From: Wurfbainia villosa
Taxonomy: Eukaryota > Streptophyta > Magnoliopsida > Zingiberales > Zingiberaceae
Direction: 5' to 3'
Length of the DNA: 64,000 nucleotides
NCBI GenBank assembly: GCA_025175895.1
Contig: CM045989.1
Coordinates: 22,561,928 to 22,625,927 of the forward strand
A model generated the notes under the pieces. It did no database searches. It was not told the DNA's origin and saw nothing but the letters and a program-made list of their open reading frames with translations. The position numbers and the translations under genes were made by a program. This document shows positions 1 through 11,450 of the stretch, one piece after another (position 1 is the first letter of the stretch; each line of letters begins with the position of its first letter).

Positions 1-974
1 TCTCCTCTTCCTTCTTTTTCTTGCTCCCCTTTTTCTTCTTCTTTTCTTCTTTCTTTTTCTTCTCTTCCTTGCTTTTGTTTAAGAGGGGACAATTGTCCCT
101 TATGTGTCCCTCTCCTTGGCAATTGTAGCATATGACCTTCCCCCTTGGTCTTCTATTCCTATCATTAGATTTATCAAATCTAAAGTTCTTAAAAACACGC
201 CTCACCTTCCTTACCATGTAGGCTTCCTCGGTGCTATCCATGGAGGAGGAGGAGGCTTCTTCATCGGAGGAGGAGGGGACTTCCATCTTCTTCTTCCCCT
301 TGTTTGCCAACAATGCTACTCCTCTTGAGGGTTGAATTCTTGGCTCTTCTTGAATTCCTTCAAGCCTCGTTTCGTGGAGTTCCATTGTTGAGAAGAACTC
401 CTCCAAGGTGCTCACTTCTAAATTCTTTGAGATATAGAATGAGTCCACCATGGAGCTCCCCATTTTGAGGACCGGGGAAAGGCATCTATAGCCTTCATGA
501 GCATGTCCCGTTCGATAGCTTCTCACCTACACTTGTTAGTCCATTTAAAATTTCTTTGAATCTAGAATGCAAAGAAGTTACCTTTTCCCCCTTTTCTAAT
601 TTAATGTTGGATAGTTGAGAGCGGAGGAGATCTCTCCTAGCTAGCTTCGCCTCGGATGTGCCTTCATGGAGCTCAATTAGTTTCTCCCACATCTCCTTGG
701 CGCTTAGGCATTCTCCTATTCGGTTGATCTCTTGTTGAGGGAGCACATTGTCGAGATGGTGCTTGGCTTTGGAGTTTGCAAGGTGCTCCTCTCTTTGCTT
801 CTTGGTCCACCTAGATTTCTCTATTGGCTTCCCCTCTTCATCCCTAGGCAAAATGAAACCGGATTCCATTGTAATCATTATATCAAAATCCGTTTCGAAA
901 AATACCTCCATTCGCTTCTTCCACCAAGCGAATTCTCCTTCAAACTTCGGAGGATGGATGTTGGAGCCGGCCAT
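1..974 (-). pseudogene. Copia-type Gag, 5' part, frameshifted (F1 family)
   Basis: Gag polyprotein of a Ty1/Copia-like element, which would form the virus-like particle and bind the element RNA. The ATG at 974 opens MAGSNIHPPKFEGEF, a UBN2/Retrotran_gag-type start with the WWKKRMEVFF motif. The frame is open for about 160 residues to GEKLSN near 500, where loss of one base relative to the intact F1 copy shifts it to an early stop at 495. Homology resumes in other frames (MKAIDAFPRSS, then STMELHETRLEG), with an extra GG near 465. A CCHC zinc knuckle (CYNCQGEGHIRDNC) lies at about 85-127, followed by a Lys/Glu-rich stretch. The longer open frame to 1037 starts upstream of the natural ATG and overlaps the primer-binding site, so I reject that start. 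Confidence 0.85.
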
Positions 975-1023
975 TTTTGATGTAGGGCTTGTTGCGGCGG
1001 TTAGTCCGGTGACAAGCAACCTC

Positions 1024-1036
1024 GGCTCTGATACCA
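1024..1036 (-). promoter_or_regulatory. Primer-binding site (initiator Met tRNA)
   Basis: The minus strand reads TGGTATCAGAGCC two bases after the LTR end (..CTCTTACA). This is the standard plant LTR-retrotransposon primer-binding site, complementary to the 3' end of initiator Met tRNA, and it fixes the element orientation. Confidence 0.9.
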
Positions 1037-1038
1037 CT

Positions 1039-2148
1039 TGTAAGAGATCGGATGGCCGGCTAGAGGGGGGGTGAATAGCCCTCGCTTGGATGGCGGTATT
1101 TTGCTCGCCTACAAAACGTTAGCGCAAGCGAATATACAAATATAAATAAAGACAAGCAAAATAGAAACAAGCAATACAAACACTAAGATATAACGTGGTT
1201 CACGGCTACGCCGCTTAATCCACGGTCCGATTCGCCACGGTGAATCACTCCGCCAAAAAACCAATCACTATCGGTCTCTCCTTTGCACAAAGCTAGGTGG
1301 AGGTAACCTTTACAACCAAGATCACTCTTCTTACAAATAGAATGGAGTAAAAGCAGTAAGAAGAGTTTAGAGCTCAGGGGGCACTAGGAAGATTGTTTGG
1401 AACTTAAGCATTAGCCTCTCAAAGGCTCACACCTCTTTTATAGAGAGGGCTGAACACGCGATGCCGACCGCTGTTGTCCAATCGGCGCCGATCGATGGAC
1501 TCACGATCGACCGATCACCGAGTAGTCGATCGCCTCACGGCTACGAACGGTTCTGCGCTCCAAACCCTATTGACTACCGACCGATCGCCGAGAATGACCG
1601 ATCGAGTCTTGGCAATGATCCGCCCATCGATGCGATGGCAATAACGATCACGCCACAAACCGCCAGATACCAATGAGCTACACTCGATTAGTAATGACCG
1701 CCATGACATGGCAATGACCGTGTCGAAAACCTATCCGACACTTGGCCAAATGGCCAAGTTTCACCTAAGAGCTACCCTTCCCCGGGTTACAATCGCTCAC
1801 TCATTTCTGAGTCCTCGCCTCGGTTCTTCGCTCGCCACGCCCCTCGGCAAAGATCAGCGCACGGCCGCAATGCTCCTTCGCCGCCTCTTGCCTCAAGTCT
1901 ACTTCCTCCGGCTTCACTCCAAGCTTCTCGTCCGGCGGTTCCTCGATGCTCCAAGCGCACGGCTTCCGCAAAGCTATCCTTCACCGACTCAAGGCACGAG
2001 TCATGAGATGTGAAACTCGCCACGGCTCCATGTGCGAATTACTAAGTCCTGCACGACTTCAACGCACATATCACATCAACATATCAAACTAACTTAAACC
2101 CTTTGCCACACCATCAAAACCATATCACGGCAAGAGATTGCCCTAACA
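1039..2148 (-). repeat. 5' LTR of the left-edge F1 element
   Basis: On the plus strand it runs from TGTAAGAGATCGG to GCCCTAACA, so on the minus strand it starts TGTTAGGGCAATC and ends ..TTACA. A TATA box (CTCTATAAAAG, minus) lies near 1436-1446. Upstream of it, at 1470-1700, is a GATCGATC-rich patch in the place where other F1 LTRs carry CAGTCGACTG palindromes. The bases GTATT after 2148 would be the target-site copy. Confidence 0.88.
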
Positions 2149-4690
2149 GTATTCAGCTTTTATCATGGATTTGGATGGATGTTGGTTCTGATTATGATTC
2201 CTTGTAGTGTCAAGTCGTACTGGTACGCGACTGTTTGAGTCTTTATATCTTTATTATTTGTTGATGTATTCCGCTGTGTTTTATGGCTTATCTGTGATAA
2301 CAACTATTCGGGTCATGTATCGGTAGTTTATCTATATTGTCACAAGAGAGTATCATCCAATTGATGGACATATATACTTTCGAGGTGTAACATACATAGC
2401 AGGATATCAATGTATATTTTTTTCAATGAAATATTTTATAAAATAATCTAATTTGTATATTAATTGAGTATTTATTCTTTTGAGTATCTATCAAATATTC
2501 TCCTTTAATTCTGATTTTTATCATCGTAGGATAATTTTTTTTTTTTTTTTTGCAATTTCTTCTATTTGATTCTTGAATATTGTCTTATTTGCAAGATCTT
2601 TCATAAAAGATTTGTCCACTTCATAGATTGAATTTGTATGCTCAATTCATGAATATTAATCTTATTATCATCTTTTGCATTATAATTTTATTTGGTTTGT
2701 GTACTTTCACCTTCTTTAATTCAAATAAATTAATTGTGTTTACCTTTTTGAGTTTATTCATTATTCATTTTAGAACAAATTTTTTAATAACCCATGGTTT
2801 TGAAACTTCTACCATCAAAAAGGAGAATTTACATATGTTTGGAATGTGTTCCAAATCACTATTTTAGTGATAACAAGCTAGACACTAAGGTCCAGATATA
2901 CTTTGTCACATTTAGCTATTTCATCCTTTGCGTCAAAGCTAAGCAAGTGTTCTCCTAAAGTAATGAATTTCAAGAAACATACAAGCATATAAAATGATAA
3001 TCAAACTATCAAAGAGGGTCAACAGTAACAATACAATAGAAGGGCTTTCGAGTGCGCCAAAAGGTTCTATAAAAAGGGAGTCAATAGTAACAATACAATA
3101 TAACAAAAACAAAATTGGTATTCAAGTTGTGTTGTTGAAGTACTCCTCACCTACAAGCCTTGGATAAGGTAATCTTCAATCTTCATTTTTGGTATTATTT
3201 ATTTTTTCTTATATTTAATTGATTGAGCTCAAAATTTATATGCTTTGTATAAAAATATTGTAAAAGATTTTTCCACCTCTAGAATTTTTGAAAAGGAAAT
3301 AATTTAGTGGTTAAATTTTTTGGATTGATCCAGCTAACAAATCATAGGTCATGGAATAGGTTTCTTAGGGGAAGTCAAACCACGTTAGATAGTCTGTCTT
3401 ATATGTGTATTTATTTTTCTTAGTTATCTTGTGTGCTTAGTTTATTTTTATTAATATAGTTATTTAATTCTATTGTGTTATTTCCTTAAGTTAATTTCGT
3501 TGTGCTTGCTCTACCTTTTATTTATTTAGTTTTTAATCTCTCTCTCTAGCATTATCTCAATTCTATCACCAACAATTTCATAAGAAAAGGAACATTAAAT
3601 AAACCAATAGGCATAAACCGACCAATGAATAATTCAACAAAACAATCAACCACTGATTGATTGACTTCTAGCCTAAGTATCCAAGGCAAAACCACATTCT
3701 TCACTACCACTCCGTAAACCTCATGCTTAGGTATAAAATGCATGCCATTATTGTTGAGATTTTTTTTTTTGTCTGATGAGTTTACATGTTAAGATTATAA
3801 TAAATGAATTTGTCATCATGAATTAGCCCAATAAAGTGATCTAATTTATGTTTTAATTATGGGTTGATTTAATGGATGTAGATTTCGTATGTAGAAATCC
3901 ATTAACCTGTCTTTTATTGTTATTGACGAGCTAACAACCAATGTAGATCTAAAGTTATAATTAGGGTCGTGGCCCTTGAAGGGTTAAGGCAATTGGATTT
4001 TTTTTTTTTTTTACATCAGCTATCAGGTACGATTTTTCTTCTCTACTAGTCTTGATGGTCAACCGACTCAGCCCCACAGCTAGCGCCACCGGTTGACAAG
4101 GCTGAATTAGGGTGACGCGTGGCTAGCGTATGTTGGAAACCCATGTAGTACCAGAAAGGACCGACCACGCTGAAACAGAGGGCGTCGAGCACCACCGCCC
4201 GCATAACACGCACTACTGAAGGACGAAATCAACCCCTATAAATACAAAGAGGAGTCTCGTGATTAATCAATGCGTCGTTGCCTTGGGAGCAATTGGATTT
4301 CTTTAGATTTCTTCAATGACAATTAAGATGACAATGTTTCTGGATTCAAGTTAGGATTTATAGCATTTATTTTCATTTCTTGATTCCTATGCTATAAATC
4401 TGAACGATAAGATGTAGCTTACAATTATTCACATCTTATGGAATCATGAATGTAGAACAATTCATTTTGTTTAGAAATTGCTATCAATTGATATAAGAAC
4501 CACAAGTTTTTCATTGCATTTATAGCATTAGCATGCAAAACTTTTGACAATTTATGTTAGTACGCAAGAGTTTTGCATTAGATTTTAATCTACCGCATTA
4601 AACGTTGTATATTGAGTTGTGGTACAGAGAAACCTAAAATCTCGAGTTTTTGTGAAGAACATTAGTGTAACCATTATTATTTTTCTATAA
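2149..4690. other. AT-rich spacer without a recognisable gene
   Basis: Mostly AT-rich sequence with T or A homopolymer runs near 2530, 3760 and 4000. The short ORFs here (for example plus 2628-2867 and minus 3552-3743) resemble no family I know and are low-complexity. A decayed LTR is annotated separately at about 3270-3557. A TATA-like CCTATAAATAC near 4232, after a more GC-rich stretch (4040-4230), could be a buried promoter, perhaps of an old LTR. I see no intact gene. Confidence 0.6.
3270..3557 (+). repeat. Decayed LTR 3' end of F2-like style
   Basis: The order of landmarks matches the R/U5 part of the F2 LTRs: 'tccacctctag', then 'gaaaagg..tagtggtt', then 'catggaataggtt..aaaccacgtta', then '..ctctctagca'. 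In the F2 LTRs these are 'ctccacctcc', 'gagaaggag..tagtggt', 'ggagtaggaacc..gaaccacgtta' and 'cccctctagc'. It is much diverged and its 5' edge was not found. It is an old relic, not an active LTR. Confidence 0.4.
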
Positions 4691-4699
4691 CCATCATTT

Positions 4700-5090
4700 T
4701 TTATCAACAAATCTTTCGAGGTGCTTAGCGTTCAACACTCGGGGTGCTCGACCATTCGGTACTTGAGTTGATCGACACTTAGTGTTAGGGTGTTCGATCG
4801 TACAACACTCAGGATGCTCGATTGTTCAACACTCGGGATCCTCGAGCATTCGACACTTGAGGTGCTCGGCCATTTAGTGCTAGGGGCGTTCGACACTCGA
4901 CGCTTGGGGTACTCGATCATTTGGCACTTAGGGTGCTTGACAGTCAGCCATTCAGCTATTTGACCGCGAGGTCAATTGATTCGACGCTTGGCACTCGATA
5001 GTGGACCATTCAATATTTACATGAGATTAACCGACTGGGCACTCAGGGTGCTCAATCGTTTGACACTTTAGGTGCTCGGTAGTAGGTATT
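4700..5090. repeat. Degenerate minisatellite, about 25-30 bp units
   Basis: Repeated phrases of the type 'ttcgacactcggggtgctcga' recur about a dozen times with drift (CAACACTCGGGGTGCTCG, CAACACTCAGGATGCTCG, CGACACTTGAGGTGCTCG). It is interrupted at 5095 by the F1 insertion. Sequence right of that element (10523-10800) has loosely similar short phrases, so the array may once have been longer. Confidence 0.65.
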
Positions 5091-5095
5091 CAACC

Positions 5096-6310
5096 TGTTG
5101 GGGATCGATTGGCTGGCTAGAGGGGGGTGAATAGCCCTCGTTCGATGATCGTCGTATTTTGCTCGTCTACAAAACATTAGCGCAAGCGGAATATACAACT
5201 ACAAACAAAGACAAACAAAATATAAGCAAGCAATACAAACACCGAGATGTAACGTGGTTCACGGCTGCGCCGCTAATCCACGGTCTGATTCGTCCACGGT
5301 GAATCACTCCGCAATCTATCCACTAGATCTCTCCTTTGCACGAAGCTAGGTGGAGGTAACCTCTTTACAATCTCTCTTCTTACAATAGAATGGAAATAAA
5401 ACTAGTAAGAAGAGTGGAAGAACACTTAGAGCACTTTGGGAGCAATTTGGAGCATGAGCATTAACCCCCCAAAGCCTCATCCCCTTCCTTTTTATAGAGG
5501 AAGAGGGTTTCTTCCCGTTGACACAGGAGCAGTCGACTGATGGCACCCATCAGTCGACTGGTGCTGTAGTCGTTGCCCAATAACGGCCGCTTTCCACGTT
5601 GGATACCATCCAACGGTACTGGCATCAGTCGACTGATGGCACCCATCAGTCGACTGATGTCGATCAGTCGAGTCCTCCACGAGGTCGACTCCATTCTGTG
5701 CCCGTGCACAGTGACATCAGTCGACTGCCGTCCCTTGGCAGTCGATTACGCCATCATCGATCATTTATGCAAGCGTCGGTGATCAACTTGATTCAGCCAC
5801 ATTAGACCAGTCGATCGAACCATCGACTCAGAGCAGTCGACTGACATGACATGGCAGTCGACTGGTGTCGGGAAAACTCATCCGACACTTGGCCAAATGG
5901 CCAAGTTTCACCTAAGAGCTACCCTTCCCGGGTTACAATCGCTCACTCTCATCCCTCGGAGTCCCTCGCCTTCGAAGTTCTCTTCGTTTGCGGCCACGTC
6001 CCTCGGCAGCATCAGGCGCACGGCTCTGCAATGCTCCTTCGCGTCTCTTGCCTCGAAGTCTACTTCCTCCGGCTTCACTCCAAGCTCCTCGTCCGGCGGT
6101 CCCTCGGATGCTCCAAGTGCACGGCTTCCGCAAAGCTATCCTTCACCGACTCAAGGCACGAGTCATGAGATGTGAAACTCGTCATTGCTCCATGTGCGAA
6201 TTACTAAGTCCTGCACGACTTCAACGCACATATCAAATCAACATATCAAACTAACTTAAACCCTTTGCTACACCATCAAAACTATATCACGGCAAGAGAT
6301 TGCCCTAACA
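5096..6310 (-). repeat. 3' LTR of the complete F1 element
   Basis: TGTTGGGGATCG..GCCCTAACA on the plus strand, 1215 bp. It carries a minus-strand TATA box (CTCTATAAAAAGG, near 5490-5503). Upstream of that (5530-5860) are many copies of CAGTCGACTG, including two perfect 16-bp palindromes CATCAGTCGACTGATG at 5623-5638 and 5644-5659. It pairs with 9368-10522. Confidence 0.93.
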
Positions 6311-6328
6311 ATCTCCCCCTTTTTGATG
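6311..6328 (-). promoter_or_regulatory. Polypurine tract of the F1 element
   Basis: The minus strand reads AAAAAGGGGGAGAT immediately before the 3' LTR start (TGTTAGGG). This is the plus-strand priming site for reverse transcription and supports the LTR boundary at 6310. Confidence 0.88.
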
Positions 6329-7595
6329 TGTGGCAATCCGTTTAAGTTAGGTAAAAACATTTGATATATAAATTTTAAGGAAAGAAAGCATGTAAACATA
6401 ATCATGATATAGCAACATGCAACTCCCCCTTAATCCATGAAACTCTCTATGTAAATTTCTCCCCCTATCATAAATTTCTCCCCCTTTTATAATTAACTTA
6501 AACATAATATTTTCTCCCCCTTTGACACCATCAAAAAGATTATTACTAAGTTAAAAACACATGACATCAAGTCTAACAGAAAGAAAATACCACAAGTTGA
6601 TTTAAAATCGGAATTCAGCCTTTCTTGATGCGATATTGAGCCATCGATCGTTGGATACCGATCATTGCACGTGAATTTCGGGATTTTTTGATTTTCAGAC
6701 CGAATTTCAGAAATGCATTAAAAATTCCAAAAAATTCAAAAAATCATGAAATTTGGGGAACACATTTCTTTTAAGTATATCTATCAGTGAAAAATATGTT
6801 TTCATGAAAAATCATTATATTTCCACGTATTTATCAAAAATCCAAAAGCTTTAAAAACTACTAGGTTTTTGATCATAAGAGTATCCATTTTAACACCTAG
6901 TCTTGCATCCAGTTGTTTCAAAACATGAATACATATATTTTAAAGTAAGAAATTGTTTTGAAAACATATGAAATATCCAACCATGATCTTTGGGCAATAT
7001 GTCTATGAATTAAACATAAGTCTTCCCCATGATTGATCTATTATTGCTATGTTGATACTTTAAATGACCATATAAATGTCATAGGCATTAGTGGACATTT
7101 GTATCATCCTAAAATCTCACTCATGCTAAGTTTTCAATCAAGGTAGCCTATGGTGAGTGTGAGATGCATCCTAGGGGGTATTTGTATATACTTAATCAAT
7201 ATATTCATGCAATTCTATCATGGTTAAGTATCAACCTAACAATTAACATGATCATAATGACATATATGAATCAATTTCACATAATGATCATGAAATACAT
7301 GTTTTCATCAAATTATAATCATGCATTAGGTATTATATGATGATAATAACCAAAGTATCACCTAAAGCATGATTCAAACCTATTTCTCATGATAACGTGC
7401 CAAATTTCAAAAACATAAATCATGATTGCAAATATACATAGGAATTACATCAATCATCATGATTTAAGCATTATTATCTATTTATGGGTACATTATCATC
7501 ACCCAACACTATCTAAAAAATGTTGTCCTGTCATCCTAAGTCAACCAAAATATGATATAGGTTAGGTCCATGTGGTTGACTACCTTAGGGTTATT
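6329..7595. other. Non-coding internal region downstream of F1 gag
   Basis: About 1.27 kb of AT-rich sequence between the gag stop and the polypurine tract, in the place where pol would sit in an autonomous element. I found no protease, integrase, RT or RNase H motif in any frame. Phrases such as 'tcatgcattaggt', 'catgataatgaca' and 'gtgagatgcatcctagg' resemble the post-gag region of F2 elements (17100-17500 and 38500-38900 on the opposite strand), which suggests related non-coding tails. Confidence 0.75.
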
Positions 7596-9305
7596 CTAAC
7601 CCTTAAGGATGGATTTTGGAACCCAAAATAAATTCTTTCCTATTGAGTTCACTAAATATTCCTTGGGGATCCATTTTCTAGCTATTACTTTCTTTTTATC
7701 TTGTCCCCTAGCAATTAGGCATTTATAGGCATTTTCATTTTTCTTTTCCTTATATCCTAGGCCTTTTTTGTTAAAACTTGCTCTTTGGTTCCCTATGATC
7801 ATATTTAATGTGTTGGAGCCAATAGTGAATTTCTCTAGGGCTTTGGTTAAATAATCTACCTTTTCCCTTAAAGCCCTATTTTCCTCTATGCATGCATCAT
7901 TAACATCCAAAGGCATATAGTCATGTGAGCATGCATCATCATGGCAAGAAGAAACATTATCATTTAAGCATGCATTTTCTAGCTTTTGTTCTAATTCCTT
8001 AATTTGACTAAGCATGCTTTTACTTTTCTTTTTCATGCCAAATAACTCCTTAGTTAAACTAGAAATTATGGAAACTATTTTCTTAGGAGAAGCATTCGTT
8101 ACCATAGTTTCCATATCCTCTTCTTCTTCTTCGGATGAGGAGGATGTGGAGGCTCCCCCTTCACTTGAGCTTTCCCCACTTGAGCTTGATTCTTCATTTG
8201 AGGAGGAGGAGCAATCCGAGTCATGAAGAGCCATTAGTGCTAGGTTGGAGTAGACATGCTCTTCTTCTTCGGATGAGGAGGCGGAAGCAACGTCATCCCA
8301 TGTCTTGGCTTTGAGTGCCATGGCCTTCCCTTTTCCTTTTGCCTTCTTTTCTTCTTCCTTTTTCTTGCTCCCCCTCTTCTTCCTCTTTTCTTCTTTCTTG
8401 CTCTTGTTTAGGAGGGGACAATTATCCCTTATGTGCCCCTCTCCTTGGCAATTATAGCATATGACCTTCCCCCTTGGTCTTCTATTCCTATCATTAGATT
8501 TATGAAAATGAAAACCTTTTAAAGCACGTCTTACCCTCCTTACCATATAGGCTTCTTCGGTGTTATCCATGGAGGAGGAGGAAGACGCTCAAATCTCGGA
8601 GGAGGAGGGAACTTCCATCTTCTTCTTCCCCTTGTTTGCCATCAAGGCTACTCCCCGTGAATTTTGGACTCTAGGCTCTTCTTGTATACCTTCAAGCCTT
8701 GTCTCATGAAGCTCCATGGTTGAAAAGAATTCCTCCAAGGTGCTCACTTCTAAGTTCTTGGAGATATAAAATGAGTCCACCATGGAGCTCCATTTTGAGG
8801 ACCGGGGAAAGGCATCTATGACCTTCATTACCATATCCCGGTTGGAGAGTTTTTCACCTACACTTGTTAAACCGGTTAGTATTTCCTTAAATCTAGAGTG
8901 TAGGGATTTTACCTTTTCTCCCTTTTCAAGTTTGATATTGGACAATTGGGAGCGAAAAACGTCTCTCCTTGCTAGCTTTGCTTCGGATGTGCCTTCATGG
9001 ATTTCTATTAGTTTCTCCCACATTTCCTTGGCGATAGCACACTCTCCTATCCTATTGACTTCTTGTTGAGGGAGGACATTGTATAGGTGGTGCTTGGCCT
9101 TTGAATTTGCCAAGTATTCTTCTCTTTGCCTCTTGCTCCACCTAGATTTCTCCAATGGCTCCCCATTTTCGTTCCTAGGCAACTCGAAACCGTTTTCCAT
9201 TATTAAAAGGATTTCAAAGTCGGTTTCGAAGAATACCTCCATTCTCTTTTTCCACCAAGAGAATTCGCCGTCGAACTTCGGTGGATGGATGTTTGAGCCG
9301 GCCAT
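7596..9305 (-). pseudogene. Copia-type Gag of F1 element, one in-frame stop
   Basis: One reading frame of 570 codons from ATG 9305 to the stop at 7596, broken only by a TGA at 8589-8591. The left-edge copy encodes sense residues (SSDEEASSSS) at that place, so the stop is a secondary lesion. Order: UBN2/Retrotran_gag-like domain (residues about 1-200, with WWKKRMEVFF and KEMWEKLIEIHEGTSEAKLARRD-type motifs); a basic linker; a CCHC zinc knuckle CYNCQGEGHIRDNC at about residue 283; a Lys-rich block; long Ser/Glu-rich acidic tracts; a coiled-coil-like segment; and a C-terminus KEYLVNSIGKNLFWVPKS. It ends where a Copia polyprotein would enter protease. Expected role: particle assembly and RNA binding. 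No pol follows. Confidence 0.9.
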
Positions 9306-9352
9306 TTTAAAAATTGCTTATTGTGGCGGTTAGTCCTCGACAAGCTTTCCTT

Positions 9353-9365
9353 GGCTCTGATACCA
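9353..9365 (-). promoter_or_regulatory. Primer-binding site of the F1 element
   Basis: The minus strand has TGGTATCAGAGCC directly inside the 5' LTR end (..CCCCAACA). It is complementary to initiator Met tRNA. Confidence 0.9.
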
Positions 9366-9367
9366 CT

Positions 9368-10522
9368 TGTTGGGGATCGATTGGCCGACTAGAGGGAGGT
9401 GAATAGCCCTCGTTCGATGATCGTCGTATTTTGCTCGTCTACAAAACGTTAGCGCAAGCGGAATATACAAATACAAACAAAGACAAACAAAATATAAGCA
9501 AGCAATACAAACACCGAGATGTAACGTGGTTCACGGCTGCGCCGCTAATCCACGGTCCGATTCGTCCACGGTGAATCACTCCGCAATCTATCCACTAGAT
9601 CTCTCCTTTGCACGAAGCTAGGTGGAGGTAACCTCTTTACAATCTCTCTTTCTTACAATAGAATGGAAATAAAACTAGTAAGAAGAGTGGAAGAACACTT
9701 AGAGCACTTTGGGAGCAATTTGGAGCATGAGCATTAACCCCCCAAAGCCCCATCCCCTTCCTTTTTATAGAGGAAGAGGGTTTCTTCCCGTTGACACAGG
9801 AGCAATCGACTGATGACACCCATCAGTCGACTGGTGCTGTAGCCATTGCCCAATAATGGCCGCTTTCCACGTTGGATACCATCCAGCAGTCGATCGATCG
9901 TGATGGCACCCATCAATCGACTGATGTCGATCAGTCGAGTCCTCCACGAGGTCGACTCCATTCGTGCGTCTGCGGTGACATCGATCATTGCACCGTCGCT
10001 TAGCGATCGGTGATCAACTCATCGATCATTGCCTATGCAAGCGGTCGATCGTGATCGATCAATTGCAGTTGGCCACATTAGACCGGTCGATTGAACCATC
10101 GACTCCAAATGGCCAAGTTTCACCTAAGAGCTACCCTTCCCGGGTTACAATCGCTCACTCTCATCCCTCGGAGTCCCTCGCCTTCGAAGTTCTCTTCGTT
10201 TGCGGCCACGTCCCTCAGCAGCATCAGGCGCACGGCTCTGCAATGCTCCTTCGCGCCTCTTGCCTCGAAGTCTACTTCCTCCGGCTTCACTCCAAGCTCC
10301 TCGTCCGGCGGTCCCTCGGATGCTCCAATCGCACGGCTTCCGCAAAACTATCCTTCACCGACTCAAGGCACGAGTCATGAGATGTGAAACTCGCCATTGC
10401 TCCATGTGCGAATTACTAAGTCCTGCACGACTTCAACGCACATATCAAATCAACATATCAAACTAACTTAAACTCTTTGCTACACCATCAAAACTATATC
10501 ACGGCAAGAGATTGCCCTAACA
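9368..10522 (-). repeat. 5' LTR of the complete F1 element
   Basis: 1155 bp, TGTTGGGGATCG..GCCCTAACA on the plus strand. It pairs closely with 5096-6310 but differs in one patch: at about 9890-10110 the 3' LTR has CAGTCGACTG repeats while this copy has GATCGATC-like sequence and a shorter text. A minus-strand TATA box lies near 9764-9776. Confidence 0.93.
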
Positions 10523-10527
10523 CAACC

Positions 10528-11346
10528 ATGAGCTCATCCCATTAGTGCTTTAACTAGATCAAGCACATAGAAGACTCACCTGTTGTGTTTGAGTCGGGCA
10601 CAATAAATTCAGTAGTCAAATACTTGACTATTATACACGAGTGAGGAATAGTAAGTTTAATAGTCGACTGTTGGACTCGACTGTTTTGTATGCTCACATA
10701 TAGTGTGTTGAGTAATCGTTTGTTGTATAGGGAGCAATTGACTATTTGTTTATCATTCGACTGTTGTCAAGGATCAATTGATTATTGTTGTGTGGCTTAA
10801 TTTCCTAGATTGTCTCATGTATATATTGAACTAATATCATTACCAAAGTGAGAACTATTAGATTGATTCAAAGTATTTAGCATAAATAAATGTATGTTTA
10901 TACTAAAAATAATAAGTTTAAAGGGAAATTATTTTAGGTCAAACATATGTTTAAGGTGCTTATATAAAGTGAATTTTGTCAATCATGCACATAACATGTA
11001 GGTCTAAAGAAAGGTATGTAATGTGGTCATTAAAGTTATTTTGAGTTGTGTTTAGAGAGTACCATAACAAGTTAAATTTTAGCCCAAAAACTAAATACAA
11101 TATTGTACTTGGTACCTTGTTATGAGTCCATATGCATGCATATTTATTATGATTGTTAGCAATTACTTATATTTATACATGCATGTTTTGGTTATAACAT
11201 GAGCTTTATCCTTCCCTCTATTCTTTTGTAGCACACTGATGGTTGTTGTGCTACATACCAGTGTTTCCTACCTACACTAGCATTCTTTTCCAATATTAAT
11301 AACATGTCAGTGTTTCCCACAATAATTTTAAGCAATGGAAAGAAAA
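10528..11346. other. Spacer between the F1 and F2 elements
   Basis: AT-rich sequence. It starts with phrases such as 'tagtcgactgttggactcgactg' and 'cgactgttgtcaaggatcaattg' (10660-10790), continuing the look of the minisatellite left of the F1 insertion. An imperfect hairpin (GTAGCACA..TGTGCTAC) lies near 11229-11256. I see no gene. Confidence 0.6.
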
Positions 11347-11450
11347 TGTTGGTGCAATCGGCCCAGGTCACGATTGACCAGGACTCGAGTTTGACTCGAG
11401 TGATGTTTTGATGTTTCGACAAAAACATATGACAATGTAATTGTCATTTG

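Larger units (their letters stand above)
1..2148 (-). mobile_element. F1-family LTR retrotransposon, 5' part, cut by window edge
   Basis: Read on the minus strand this is a 5' LTR (2148 to 1039), a tRNA-Met primer-binding site and the start of a Gag gene that runs off the left edge. It belongs to the same family as the complete element at 5096-10522: Gag begins with the same MAGSNIHPPKF motif and the LTR ends are alike. The second LTR and the left target-site copy lie outside the window, so completeness and any pol genes cannot be judged. Confidence 0.9.
5096..10522 (-). mobile_element. Complete F1-family gag-only LTR retrotransposon
   Basis: Two LTRs (5096-6310 and 9368-10522) flank an internal region of about 3.06 kb, with primer-binding site, polypurine tract and a perfect 5-bp target duplication, CAACC, at 5091-5095 and 10523-10527. 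It is oriented on the minus strand. The internal region holds one Gag frame and then about 1.3 kb of AT-rich non-coding DNA. No protease, integrase, reverse transcriptase or RNase H is present in any frame. This is the structure of non-autonomous 'terminal repeat with gag' (TR-GAG) elements, which depend on an autonomous partner. Confidence 0.93.

Noticed and set aside
1024..1036. tRNA-like similarity at GGTATCAGAGC sites (also 9353, 12781, 36382, 43589, 59972)
   Set aside because: Only the 3'-terminal complement of initiator Met tRNA is present; these are primer-binding sites, not tRNA genes.
5530..5860. CRISPR-like pattern of short palindromic repeats in F1 and F2 LTRs
   Set aside because: Repeat spacing is irregular, 'spacers' are themselves related, and the repeats lie in retrotransposon LTRs of a plant genome.
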